Assembly: GCA_017629245.1 (NCBI GenBank)
Contig: JAGBXO010000011.1
Location: forward strand, 124,001-188,000
Reading direction: 5' to 3'
Source: Alphaproteobacteria bacterium
GTDB taxonomy: Bacteria; Pseudomonadota; Alphaproteobacteria; Rs-D84
DNA: 64,000 nt
Of the stretch, positions 44,973 to 53,516 are shown piece by piece. A model generated the notes under the pieces. That model saw only the letters and a program-made list of their open reading frames with translations. It searched no databases and was not told the DNA's origin. The position numbers and the translations under genes are program-made. How positions within the stretch are numbered: the stretch's first letter is position 1; every line of letters starts with the position of its first letter.

Positions 44973-45734
44973 TTAAATCATTTTTTCAGTAAAGATTATT
45001 GCGCCATCTTCAGTAATGCCGATTGTGTGTTCCCACTGGGCAGACAGACCACCATCAACAGTACGTGCCGTCCAACCATCTGCATCAATTTTACATTCAG
45101 CAGAACCAGTATTTATCATAGGTTCAATAGTAAATACCAGCCCAGGCACCATTTTAACTTTATCCCAACGTTTATCATAAAAATGATATATTTGCGGTTC
45201 ATCATGCATAACCTTGCCAATGCCATGACCAACAAAATCGCGCGAGATTGAAAAACCATGTGGATTGACAACCGCTTCGATTGTTTTACCGATTTCAGAC
45301 AACGGTACACCTGGCGCACAAATAGAAATTGCTGCGTTCAGCGCATCTTGGCAGACATTGACCAGTTTCTGCGCCTGGGATGACACACGACCAATTGTAA
45401 ACATCCGCGATGCATCGCCGTGAAAACCTTTGTATTCAGCCGTCAGGTCAACATTTACAATGTCGCCATCTTTCAAGATAACATCATCACTGGGGATACC
45501 ATGAACAATTACATCGTTTACGGATGTACAAATATGCTTTGGATAACCCTGATAACCTAAATCAGATGAACGGGCACCATTTTCTTTTAAAAAGGCCGCA
45601 ACCATTCGGTCAATTTCACCAGTAGAAATACCCGCGCGAATGTGCGGTGAAATAAAATCAAAACAGCGCGCAACAATATCGCCGGCGGCACGCAGACGCT
45701 TGAAATCCTTGGGGGCGTATACAGATGATAACAT
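44973..45734 (-). CDS. map: methionine aminopeptidase, type I
   Basis: Map removes the initiator Met from nascent proteins. The five metal ligands are visible in VDLTAEYKGFHGDASRM (two Asp), FVGHGIGKVMHDEP (His), FTIEPMIN (Glu) and QWEHTIGI (Glu). The 253-aa length without N-terminal extension is the standard bacterial type Ia. It follows holA after 2 bases with GAAGGA before ATG and belongs to the lptE-holA-map-radC operon. Confidence 0.95.
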   Translation of the reverse strand: MLSSVYAPKDFKRLRAAGDIVARCFDFISPHIRAGISTGEIDRMVAAFLKENGARSSDLGYQGYPKHICTSVNDVIVHGIPSDDVILKDGDIVNVDLTAEYKGFHGDASRMFTIGRVSSQAQKLVNVCQDALNAAISICAPGVPLSEIGKTIEAVVNPHGFSISRDFVGHGIGKVMHDEPQIYHFYDKRWDKVKMVPGLVFTIEPMINTGSAECKIDADGWTARTVDGGLSAQWEHTIGITEDGAIIFTEKMI

Positions 45735-45736
45735 AT

Positions 45737-46726
45737 TTATTTCCTTCGTTTTGTTGCTAATTTCGCAGAACGCACAACCAGTTTCAGGGCAAAATCGCGT
45801 AATAAAACCTCGCCCGGCATGCCGGTGGTGCGTAATTGCCGTTCTAATTCGTTCAAACGAACCAATACTGCAGTGATTTCAGATTCAGGCCAAATCTTAA
45901 TCGCCATTTTAAACTTCTCTTCCACCTTCCAAAACAGGCGGGGTAATTGACCGTTGACGACCGCAGTTTGCAATTTCTTGAAATGGGCGTCTAGCATACG
46001 AACCAACATATTTGGTTCTTTGTTATCATACAACAATCTATCCAGCGCCATCATCGTTTGCTGAATGTGCCCCGCTGTCAAGGAGTATAAGAAATCATCA
46101 ATATCGGCTGCGCCTGTATCAGGTAAACATTTTTCAACATCTGACAATTCGACAACGCGCTTATCATTGACATATAACGCAATCTTGCGCAGAAAACCAC
46201 GGGTTATCCCCCTGTCACCGCCCAGATGCGTTGTCATATATGCCATGGCATCGGGGGTTATTTGCTGAATCCCAGATGCAGCAGACAATTCATTGCGTAT
46301 TAGGTTGGTCAATGTTTTTACATCATCAATATAACATGCAAGCGCCGCCATATCATCTGCCCCTTCGAACAGAGAGCGCAGACCGCCACCTGCACGCAAA
46401 TCACCACCAGCCACAATAACAGTTGCGCACAAACCAGGATGCGACACTAGGTCAGCAACCTGTTTCGCACAGGCATCACCCGCATTGGATATAATTACCA
46501 TTTTTTGCCCACCAAACATTGATGGGGTACAAGCCTCAGCAAACAGTAGGTCTTGCTTTTCACGCAAATCATCAGAATCCAGTGTGAATAAATTATCTTT
46601 TTCAACCCCCAGTTTTTTTACTGCCATGTCACAGTATTCGTCAATCTGACCTGTATCTGGGCCGTAAATTAATACTGCACGAATTTTTTCAATTCCGGTT
46701 TTAAAATCAGAATCACGCCACTTCAT
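45737..46726 (-). CDS. holA: DNA polymerase III subunit delta
   Basis: HolA is the wrench of the clamp loader that opens the sliding clamp. The N-terminal VLIYGPDTGQIDEYCDMAVKK is the degenerate AAA+ P-loop region, and CTPSMFGGQKMVII near 66-79 is typical. The 329-aa length is usual. Its ATG shares a base with the lptE stop codon, the usual lptE-holA order in Alphaproteobacteria. Confidence 0.9.
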   Translation of the reverse strand: MKWRDSDFKTGIEKIRAVLIYGPDTGQIDEYCDMAVKKLGVEKDNLFTLDSDDLREKQDLLFAEACTPSMFGGQKMVIISNAGDACAKQVADLVSHPGLCATVIVAGGDLRAGGGLRSLFEGADDMAALACYIDDVKTLTNLIRNELSAASGIQQITPDAMAYMTTHLGGDRGITRGFLRKIALYVNDKRVVELSDVEKCLPDTGAADIDDFLYSLTAGHIQQTMMALDRLLYDNKEPNMLVRMLDAHFKKLQTAVVNGQLPRLFWKVEEKFKMAIKIWPESEITAVLVRLNELERQLRTTGMPGEVLLRDFALKLVVRSAKLATKRRK

Positions 46727-47211
46727 TATTTTGTCGTACCTGTGTCTGGATGTGAATATTTGTATGTTTCTGCAATTGCACGCGTGCTGATTTTTTCTGC
46801 CAATACGCGTATTGTGTTTTGAACTGCATTGTTATATGAAGCATTGGATGCAACCAAATACCGCACAAAGGTATATGATTCTGCTGCACGTTCGGTGCCG
46901 GTCGCAATCTGTTGACCGTTATGCAACAACACATATGATGCAGTCAGTGATATTTCCTGCCAGGTGGCATCCCCAGTTTGTTCCAGTGCCTTGTACTGGG
47001 TGACCGGTTCGTTTAATTTTACAGTTAGTGTATAGGTGGCATCAGATTCGCGTTGCCCCCCGAAACGCGCCCATAACGCATTGCGCAAATCAATACCATT
47101 AATGCCAGAAATTGGCGATACATATATGTCCATATCTGCGCCAGTAAACATAGGTCGGAATCCACATGCGGATGCAAACAATGCAAATAGTATAATTAAA
47201 AATTTTTTCAT
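46726..47211 (-). CDS. lptE: LPS-assembly lipoprotein LptE
   Basis: A 161-aa LptE, the lipoprotein plug of the LptD barrel that inserts lipopolysaccharide in the outer membrane. The lipobox FASACGFRPMF places the lipidated Cys at residue 16. The rest is the short LptE alpha/beta fold with ISLTASYVL and the C-terminal helix AVQNTIRVLAEKI. Position before holA strengthens the call. Confidence 0.85.
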   Translation of the reverse strand: MKKFLIILFALFASACGFRPMFTGADMDIYVSPISGINGIDLRNALWARFGGQRESDATYTLTVKLNEPVTQYKALEQTGDATWQEISLTASYVLLHNGQQIATGTERAAESYTFVRYLVASNASYNNAVQNTIRVLAEKISTRAIAETYKYSHPDTGTTK

Positions 47212-47281
47212 ACCTGTAACCGTTTTTCCTGTTGCAATTTATTTGTATATTACCTAGACTTTTTATAAATCGCAAGGGGGA

Positions 47282-48526
47282 ATGATGAATATTTTTATCA
47301 TGATTTTGGTTGCGCTGTTTATGGCGGGCTATTATATGTTGGACAGCCCTAGTCAGCGCATCGCAAATCACGAAACCCAACAGGCGATTACACAATCAGA
47401 CCTGCGGACAGTCGCACAATGCGCAACAGCGTTACATAATGCACAAATTAACGGCACTGAATTTCAGGATATTTGTATTGAACAAAATAATATTGCCAGT
47501 AGATTTATTTGTCTGGATAAACGATTGAAAATCACAGAATGTGAGGGTGAAAAAAATAAAAAAATAGCTTTTAACTATCTAATTACTGCAACCGGGGTTT
47601 TGGCCCCAGAAATCCATAATAGTATGATGGAAATATTGGAACAACACTATGCAGAATCTGGTACTTTTGGGCTGTTTAACGAAAATACGATTATGTCAGG
47701 CGGAACAGTGACAAAACGTATTGTTCCCAAGGCGATAATCGAAGAAATGAAATTAGAAAATGGACAATTGGTGTACTTGACACAATATGAAACGCCAGAT
47801 ACAGGTATCCAATACGAAATTGCAACAACCCCAGATGTGAATTGCCCCACCGGCACAACCAAGGTTTATAAGTTTGGTCGTTGGCAATGTATTGCATATA
47901 ACACCAAGACAGACTGTGGCGGAGATATGATTTGGGATTCTGATTTATACGAGTGTGTGCCTGATGAATCCAGAAAACCACTGTGTGCGGATACTCAATC
48001 AGCAGTTATTGTGGACGAAGTTTGGGAATGCATAAACCCATTCCCAGAAAAAAGCTGCCCTGATAATTTAATTGCGCGTTTGAACTATAATACATTGGAG
48101 TGGGAATGTGTAACAGACCCGACACTTGACAAGACAATAAAAAAATGTGGACATTTAACCGGTGGCGCTGTTTATGGTGGCTCGCTGGGGGCAACGCTTC
48201 GTGTACCACACACATCGTGCACAGACTGTGAAACAATGATAACAGACCCAGAAACCTGCGTATCATGGTGTGTACCAGATCCTGTCAAGATACATGATGC
48301 GCGTTGTTATCCAGGGGCAATGGCAGAATGCAGTGGCAGCACGCGCGCATTTTATTTTGGTTTCCCAAACGCAGAATACACCACTAAGATAGAAGCAATA
48401 AAAGATATTGAAATTATATTTGATAAATCGCGCGCGCAAAACAGAAGGTTTAACTGTATTGATTGTGGTCCAAACGGAATTGATGCAGAAAAATCACGAC
48501 CACCATATGTTGTAGTTTGCAATTAA
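47282..48526 (+). CDS. cysteine-rich exported protein with pilin-like N-terminus
   Basis: A 414-aa exported protein. The first 20 residues are hydrophobic (MMNIFIMILVALFMAGYYML), as in type IV pilins or a signal anchor. From about residue 185 it has at least 20 cysteines in modules of the form CP-x(n)-W-x-C (e.g. FGRWQC, DEVWEC, TLEWEC), which suggests a stack of disulfide-bonded knots outside the cell. Residues 20-180 look helical. Two ATGs are adjacent after AGGGGGA; the second may be the real start. Single gene followed by a terminator. Not recognised. Confidence 0.75.
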   Translation: MMNIFIMILVALFMAGYYMLDSPSQRIANHETQQAITQSDLRTVAQCATALHNAQINGTEFQDICIEQNNIASRFICLDKRLKITECEGEKNKKIAFNYLITATGVLAPEIHNSMMEILEQHYAESGTFGLFNENTIMSGGTVTKRIVPKAIIEEMKLENGQLVYLTQYETPDTGIQYEIATTPDVNCPTGTTKVYKFGRWQCIAYNTKTDCGGDMIWDSDLYECVPDESRKPLCADTQSAVIVDEVWECINPFPEKSCPDNLIARLNYNTLEWECVTDPTLDKTIKKCGHLTGGAVYGGSLGATLRVPHTSCTDCETMITDPETCVSWCVPDPVKIHDARCYPGAMAECSGSTRAFYFGFPNAEYTTKIEAIKDIEIIFDKSRAQNRRFNCIDCGPNGIDAEKSRPPYVVVCN

Positions 48527-48527
48527 A

Positions 48528-48555
48528 AAAAATGCCCAATTGGGCATTTCTTATT
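48528..48555. terminator. bidirectional terminator
   Basis: Stem AATGCCCAATTGGGCATT (48531-48548) with A7 on the left and TTATTTTT on the right. Confidence 0.82.
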
Positions 48556-49126
48556 TTTCCAGTTGTTTTATTTGTGCCATAACCCTTGACAGGCGCTCTT
48601 CCACATCTTGATACTGGGCAGCATAATCGTCTGCATCAGAATGAGCCTGGGAGACAACATAAGGTGCGCGGGATGCGTTGTCCATATTTATTTGGCACGC
48701 CCATATTTTATCTTCTAGGCGCGACATGCGTTCTTCTAATTCATCGGCAACCGCACGCAATTCACGAACACGAGATGCGTTATTATGTTTTTGGCAAACA
48801 GCACCATATGTTTGGTTAAATGATGCAACATGTGCTAATTCACGTTCTGCGGTCCGACCATTATCAATACGCTTTTGAATGCCGTCCAATTGCATTTCTT
48901 TATCATCCAAATCTGCTTCTGCTTCGTGATATTCAGACGGATCAAAAGTACGACAGTTCATAACATACTGACGCAGTGCTTTGATATTATCAACCAAAAT
49001 GGGATATTCTGCCTGGGCACGTTTGCCTGCAGAAACCCTGTCTTGCAGTCTGGGTACCTTGGCATCAAGAACCGACTTTAAAATATGAAACACACCAATT
49101 TGTGCGTCCTTTTTTTGGTTTTCCAT
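48551..49126 (-). CDS. coiled-coil hypothetical protein, 191 aa
   Basis: A soluble protein predicted to be nearly all helix, with heptad-like stretches at about residues 60-95 and 115-140 and at the end (VEERLSRVMAQIKQLEK). Three cysteines are present. No domain is recognised. CGAGGA precedes ATG by 6 bases. Single gene between a cysteine-rich exported protein and the acyl-CoA ligase. Confidence 0.7.
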   Translation of the reverse strand: MENQKKDAQIGVFHILKSVLDAKVPRLQDRVSAGKRAQAEYPILVDNIKALRQYVMNCRTFDPSEYHEAEADLDDKEMQLDGIQKRIDNGRTAERELAHVASFNQTYGAVCQKHNNASRVRELRAVADELEERMSRLEDKIWACQINMDNASRAPYVVSQAHSDADDYAAQYQDVEERLSRVMAQIKQLEK

Positions 49127-49197
49127 AAAATCCTCGTTCTTTATTTACACATCTCATTATAGTACATTAAAATTATTTGTCAATGATTAATAAGAAA

Positions 49198-49230
49198 ATA
49201 TAGGGCGGGATTTCCCTGCCCTATTTTTGC
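49198..49230 (-). terminator. terminator of the acyl-CoA ligase gene
   Basis: On the minus strand TAGGGC/GCCCTA with inner GGG/CCC pairs, followed by TATTTTC. Confidence 0.65.
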
Positions 49231-49237
49231 TGTGTTA

Positions 49238-50827
49238 TTACTGGTCTGCCCGTGTAAAGGCACCATCGTTCAACATATCGCGAACAGCAAAATGTTTAAC
49301 CTTTTTCGCGGATGTTGATGGCAATTCTTCTTCGGTAATCGCAAAGTGTTTTACCCATTTATATTGCGCGATTGCCAAATTAGATTTCTTTAACAGCAAT
49401 GCAACGCGTTCAACAGTTGTGCCTGGTTTTACCTGGAATACTGCGAAAGGTACGATTTTATCCTTGATTACATATTCAAATACAGCTGCATTCAAGATTT
49501 CATCGTTTTGCATATACAAGTCTTCCAGTTCGTCGGGATATACATTTTTACCACTGTCCAGAACAATAACCTGTTTCTGGCGGCCTTTGACCGTCAGACG
49601 ACCGTATTTATCCAGGCAACCAATGTCCCCAGTTTTAAACCAGCCCTGTTCGAACGCTTCGGCATTGGCGGTATCGTTTTCCAGATAGCCTGGCATAACC
49701 ATATTACCACGAACCCAAATTTCACCAATTCCGTTTTTATCGGGATTATGAATCTGGATTTCATTGCCTGGCAATGGGCCGGCATAGTACATAGACCCAT
49801 CAGGTTTGCGGAATGCAAAGTTAAAGTTCGCAGGCCCTGTTGTTTCGGTCAGACCATAACAATCACCAACAACAAACCCCATGCTTTCATAGAACTTGCG
49901 AATTGACGGTTTCAAGGTCGCACCCGCTGACACCAAAACGCGTGTATTTCCCCCAAAGGCATCGTGTACAGGTTTGGTCACTTTGTCAACCAGCCCGCCC
50001 AGGCCAATGGCACGCAATATCTTGCGCATAGAGACAATTACGCGCATTAATGTCCAAACATGCTTTTCACGTGCACTGTCAACAATCTTTTTATAGAAAA
50101 CTTCCCAAATGCGTGGAACTGCAGGAATTACTTCTGGCTTATACTGCTTAAAGTCTTTGATAAATTCTTGGGGTTTTAATACAGGCTGTAATAATAATTT
50201 ACCCTGTAGTGCGACCGGTACAATAATATTAATTACCACACCATATATATGATACAGGGGTAAAAATCCATAGAAGGTGTAGCCCGGCAAAATTACATCT
50301 TTGTAAAACTGAGCACCGTCTGACAACGCAATCAGGTTTTCGTGAGTCAGACCTACAACCTTTGGATTACCTGTTGAACCAGATGTAAACGACAGTTGCG
50401 CAATATCACTGCGTTCGGTTTGCGCCATTGTAAATTCATTTTCATCTGTATCATCAATATTTTCAATATCAAACATTGGACATGGAGCTCCATCAATAAA
50501 CATAGATTGCTGGGCCATAACCAATTTACAATCAGTGCGTTTCATCATGTTGATGTGTTCTGTTGTGTTTAAACCCGTATCCAGCATCAATGCACGCGCA
50601 CCCTGGGATGTGATGGCAAAGTATGTGCGCAAAAAGTCAGGAGTATTGCCAGACAAAATCGCAACAGTGTCGCCCTTTTTAATACCAAAACGTTGCGCCA
50701 ATAATACAGCACGTTGTTTTACCTTTTTCAACAAATCTGCATAGGTTTCGTTCTGGCGTACAAAGAAAATACCGTCCTTGTTCCGCGAACACACATCTTG
50801 CAGCATTTCATATATGTTTTTAATCAT
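49238..50827 (-). CDS. AMP-dependent acyl-CoA/acyl-ACP synthetase
   Basis: A 529-aa ANL-superfamily adenylating enzyme that activates a carboxylic acid as acyl-AMP and passes it to CoA or a carrier protein. The P-loop SFTSGSTGNPKVV is near residue 148-160, the A5 motif CYGLTETTGPANF near 325, and the A8 hinge KTGDIGCLDKYGRLTVKGR near 400-418. It resembles fatty-acid ligases but is shorter than E. coli FadD. An unusual acyl carrier protein is encoded 7 kb away, but no link is shown. No good ribosome site. Confidence 0.85.
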   Translation of the reverse strand: MIKNIYEMLQDVCSRNKDGIFFVRQNETYADLLKKVKQRAVLLAQRFGIKKGDTVAILSGNTPDFLRTYFAITSQGARALMLDTGLNTTEHINMMKRTDCKLVMAQQSMFIDGAPCPMFDIENIDDTDENEFTMAQTERSDIAQLSFTSGSTGNPKVVGLTHENLIALSDGAQFYKDVILPGYTFYGFLPLYHIYGVVINIIVPVALQGKLLLQPVLKPQEFIKDFKQYKPEVIPAVPRIWEVFYKKIVDSAREKHVWTLMRVIVSMRKILRAIGLGGLVDKVTKPVHDAFGGNTRVLVSAGATLKPSIRKFYESMGFVVGDCYGLTETTGPANFNFAFRKPDGSMYYAGPLPGNEIQIHNPDKNGIGEIWVRGNMVMPGYLENDTANAEAFEQGWFKTGDIGCLDKYGRLTVKGRQKQVIVLDSGKNVYPDELEDLYMQNDEILNAAVFEYVIKDKIVPFAVFQVKPGTTVERVALLLKKSNLAIAQYKWVKHFAITEEELPSTSAKKVKHFAVRDMLNDGAFTRADQ

Positions 50828-50944
50828 AATTATGCCTTAATTTTGTTAAACATAGACGCAACCACCACAGTTGCGATACACTGAATATAGCCATTTTTAA
50901 CAGGAATTACAACCTATAAATGACAATCGGCACGCCTCTTAAAA

Positions 50945-50992
50945 ACACAATATATAGACACTGATTCGCGATTTTTAATCAATATTTTGTAA
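50945..50992 (+). promoter_or_regulatory. NrdR-box-like pair 1
   Basis: ACACAATATATAGACA (50945-50960) and a weaker ATCAATATTTTGTAAA-type site starting near 50977 lie 32 bases apart. The first matches the NrdR consensus ACACWATATATWGTGT at about 13 of 16 positions. The spacing of about three helical turns is typical of NrdR operator pairs. Confidence 0.55.
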
Positions 50993-51029
50993 AAGCACAA
51001 CAAATCCGAATCGTTTCCTGAGGTGATTT

Positions 51030-51155
51030 TTCGTTTTTTTACACACAAAAGCATACTTGGTACAGATTTACCGATTCTGTTTATGCGCGCAAAGGGGCGG
51101 AATATCAACCTTTTTAAAAGTAAAGCAAAAAATAAATTTTTTTTGCTTTTTTATG
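51030..51155 (+). promoter_or_regulatory. possible structured leader/attenuator upstream of nrdD
   Basis: Part of the 420-base gene-free stretch. GCATA...TATGC encloses an ACAGA/TCTGT hairpin (51050-51090), and AAAGCAAAAAA/TTTTTTGCTTT (about 51122-51151) is terminator-like with a T-tract. A transcript starting at the upstream operator pair would cross it before reaching nrdD. Confidence 0.35.
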
Positions 51156-51174
51156 TATTGATAGTTTATACGAT

Positions 51175-51223
51175 TCACTATATATTGTTATCGAAACAAA
51201 CAGACAACCACTATATGTTGTGT
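51175..51223 (+). promoter_or_regulatory. NrdR-box-like pair 2 before nrdD
   Basis: TCACTATATATTGTTA (51175-51190) and CCACTATATGTTGTGT (51208-51223) are spaced 33 bases centre to centre, 25 bases before the nrdD ATG. Both match the NrdR consensus at about 13 positions. NrdR is the ATP/dATP-sensing repressor of ribonucleotide reductase genes, so this pair probably represses the operon when dNTPs are plentiful. Confidence 0.65.
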
Positions 51224-51247
51224 TTTTACAAGATTGGAGTTAGTAAG

Positions 51248-53290
51248 ATGTCAGAAACACAAAACGAAATACAAATTCAAATTACACCAACATTGACAAC
51301 GCGCCTGGTGGCAGTTCAAAAACGCAGTGGGGAAACAGTACCCTTTGATTCAAAGAAGATATACGAAGCGATTAAGAAAGCTGTTGCTGTGACAACAGAA
51401 ATTTCAGATGTAGAAGTAGTCAAAGTGACCCAGGATGTGTTAAAGCGTCTGGATGATAAGTTTGCAGAAAAAACACCAACAGTCGAAGCGATTCAGGATG
51501 TTGTTATTCGCGCATTAATGGATGCGCGTGCATATAAGACAGCCGAAGCTTACATTATATATCGTCAGAAACGCACAGAAATTCGCGAATCTATGGTTGA
51601 TGCAGTTGATATTATCGAAGGATATGTCGGTGGTTCAAACTGGCGTATCAAAGAGAATGCAAATGTCGGCTATTCCATCGGTGGGCTGATATTGCGTACC
51701 AGCGAACGCGTGACCGCGGAATATTGGTTAAACCTGTATCCGCGGGCGGTTGCTGAGGCACACAAGACCGCTGCAATCCACGTTCATGATCTGGGTTGGT
51801 TGACGGGATATTGCGCGGGATGGTCACTGCGTGAATTGTTATACGAAGGTTTTAACGGTGTTGATGGATATTTGCAGTGTGAACCTGCACGCCATATGGC
51901 AACAGCAATTTCGCATATGGTAAATTTCTTGGGTACATTGCAGAATGAATTTGCGGGTGCGCAGGCGTTTTCGTCTGTGGATACATATTTGGCGCCATAT
52001 GTTCGCATTGATAATTTGACCTATGCGGATGTGAAAAATGCAATGCAGACATTAATCTTTAATTGTGCGGTACCATGCCGTTGGGGAACACAGACACCAT
52101 TTATAAACTTTACATTTGACTGGACATGCCCAGAAGATTTAAAGCAACAACACCCATTTATCGGTCGCAAACAGGCTGACTTTACATATGGCGAGTTGCA
52201 AGCAGAAATGGATATGATTAACAAAGCATTTCTGGAGGTTATGACCGAAGGTGATGCGTTGGGCCGTCCGTTTACATTCCCAATTCCAACATATAATATT
52301 ACGCCTGATTTCCCATGGGAACACCCAAATGTAAAACCATTGTTTGAATTGGCAGCAAAGTACGGGATTCCAAACTTCCAGAACTTCTTGAACTCTGATT
52401 TGAATCCAACAGACGTTCGTTCAATGTGCTGTCGACTGCGTTTGGATGTACGCGAATTATTAAAACGTGGTGGCGGTCTGTTTGGTTCAGCAGAAAAAAC
52501 AGGGTCAATCGGCGTTATCACAATCAACCTGGCACGTTTGGGTTATATACATCGTGGCAATCGTGAAGGATTGTTTACAGAACTGAAACGCTTGCTGGAT
52601 TTAGGACGCGATGCGTTGGAAATTAAACGTGATATTATTTCTAAGAATATGGAACGCGGGCTGTATCCTTTTACCAGACGCTATCTAGGGGATTGGAATC
52701 ATCACTTTTCAACAATCGGTGTGAACGGTGCAAATGAAATGGTTCGCAACTTTACAGGCGACCGCGAAAACATTGCAACACCAATGGGTAAAAAGTTGGT
52801 ATTGGATGTTATGGACTTTATCCGTGAAAATCTGGCGACATTCCAGGAGCAAACAGGCAACCTGTATAATCTGGAGGCAACACCAGCCGAAGGATGTTCA
52901 TACCGATTTGCCAAAACGGATGTTAAGAACTTTCCAGACATTCTTACCGCTGGAACTAAGGATGCACCATACTATACAAATTCAACCCAGTTGCCAGTGA
53001 ACTTCACAGACGATCCTTTTGTTGCACTGGAACACCAAGAAGAATTACAACGCAAATATACGGGTGGCACAATGTTGCATCTGTATATGGGTGAACCTGT
53101 ATCCAGTGGGGATGCAGCCCAGAAAATAGTGCGTACGATTTTTGAAAACTATAAAGTGCCATATATGACATTGACACCAACATTTTCAATCTGTCCAAAG
53201 CACGGTTATCTGCCGGGCAAGCATGAATTCTGTCCAAAATGTGATGCGGAAAATGCCGCAAACCAGGACAAAAGAGAACAAAATAATTAA
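51248..53290 (+). CDS. nrdD: anaerobic ribonucleoside-triphosphate reductase, large part without glycyl-radical domain
   Basis: Class III ribonucleotide reductase, which makes dNTPs without oxygen. An ATP-cone spans about residues 18-110 (VQKRSGETVPFDSKKIYEAI). The catalytic barrel is shown by CAVPCRWGTQTPFINFTFDW near 275 and by MCCRLRLDV near 396. The C-terminus FSICPKHGY...FCPKCDAE holds the zinc-ribbon cysteines. In most NrdD proteins the glycyl-radical loop follows directly; here the protein stops 16 residues later, at 680 aa, and that loop is encoded by the next gene. ATG at 51248 has GGAG about 8 bases upstream. Confidence 0.92.
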   Translation: MSETQNEIQIQITPTLTTRLVAVQKRSGETVPFDSKKIYEAIKKAVAVTTEISDVEVVKVTQDVLKRLDDKFAEKTPTVEAIQDVVIRALMDARAYKTAEAYIIYRQKRTEIRESMVDAVDIIEGYVGGSNWRIKENANVGYSIGGLILRTSERVTAEYWLNLYPRAVAEAHKTAAIHVHDLGWLTGYCAGWSLRELLYEGFNGVDGYLQCEPARHMATAISHMVNFLGTLQNEFAGAQAFSSVDTYLAPYVRIDNLTYADVKNAMQTLIFNCAVPCRWGTQTPFINFTFDWTCPEDLKQQHPFIGRKQADFTYGELQAEMDMINKAFLEVMTEGDALGRPFTFPIPTYNITPDFPWEHPNVKPLFELAAKYGIPNFQNFLNSDLNPTDVRSMCCRLRLDVRELLKRGGGLFGSAEKTGSIGVITINLARLGYIHRGNREGLFTELKRLLDLGRDALEIKRDIISKNMERGLYPFTRRYLGDWNHHFSTIGVNGANEMVRNFTGDRENIATPMGKKLVLDVMDFIRENLATFQEQTGNLYNLEATPAEGCSYRFAKTDVKNFPDILTAGTKDAPYYTNSTQLPVNFTDDPFVALEHQEELQRKYTGGTMLHLYMGEPVSSGDAAQKIVRTIFENYKVPYMTLTPTFSICPKHGYLPGKHEFCPKCDAENAANQDKREQNN

Positions 53291-53328
53291 TGTCATAAAA
53301 CAAATCATAAAAAAGGGAGGAGAAAATT

Positions 53329-53511
53329 ATGACCAATACAGCAACCAGAACACCATGCGAAGTTTTTTCACGTTCAATGGGATTTATTCGTCCGGTAAAA
53401 AATTTCAATATTGGTAAGTATTCTGAATTCTGTGAACGCAAAACTTTCACAGAAGAAAACAGTTTAAGTGCAGGTCAACGTCATTATGATTTGTTAAAAC
53501 GTGCGGCGTAA
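53329..53511 (+). CDS. detached glycyl-radical domain of anaerobic ribonucleotide reductase
   Basis: A 60-aa protein that corresponds to the C-terminal glycyl-radical segment of NrdD. CEVFSRSMGFIRPVKNFNIG (residues 10-29) matches the usual CEVYSRVVGYLRPV-x-N-x-x-GK, with the radical Gly at about residue 18, followed by the family's R-K-T-F. It has its own very strong ribosome site (GGGAGGAGAAAATT) 38 bases after nrdD, so it is an independent gene, not a frameshift. It would have to dock on NrdD and be activated by NrdG, much as YfiD repairs pyruvate formate-lyase. Confidence 0.85.
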   Translation: MTNTATRTPCEVFSRSMGFIRPVKNFNIGKYSEFCERKTFTEENSLSAGQRHYDLLKRAA

Positions 53512-53516
53512 TTATT

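Noticed and set aside
51023-51247. Long N-terminal extension of nrdD
   Set aside because: The extension would cover the operator pair and leader, is unlike any NrdD, and the ATG at 51248 fits the ATP-cone start with a ribosome site.
53290-53329. Frameshift or sequencing error as the reason for the split NrdD
   Set aside because: The second part has its own strong ribosome site and ATG, and the first part has a natural charged end; a simple one-base change does not join them.
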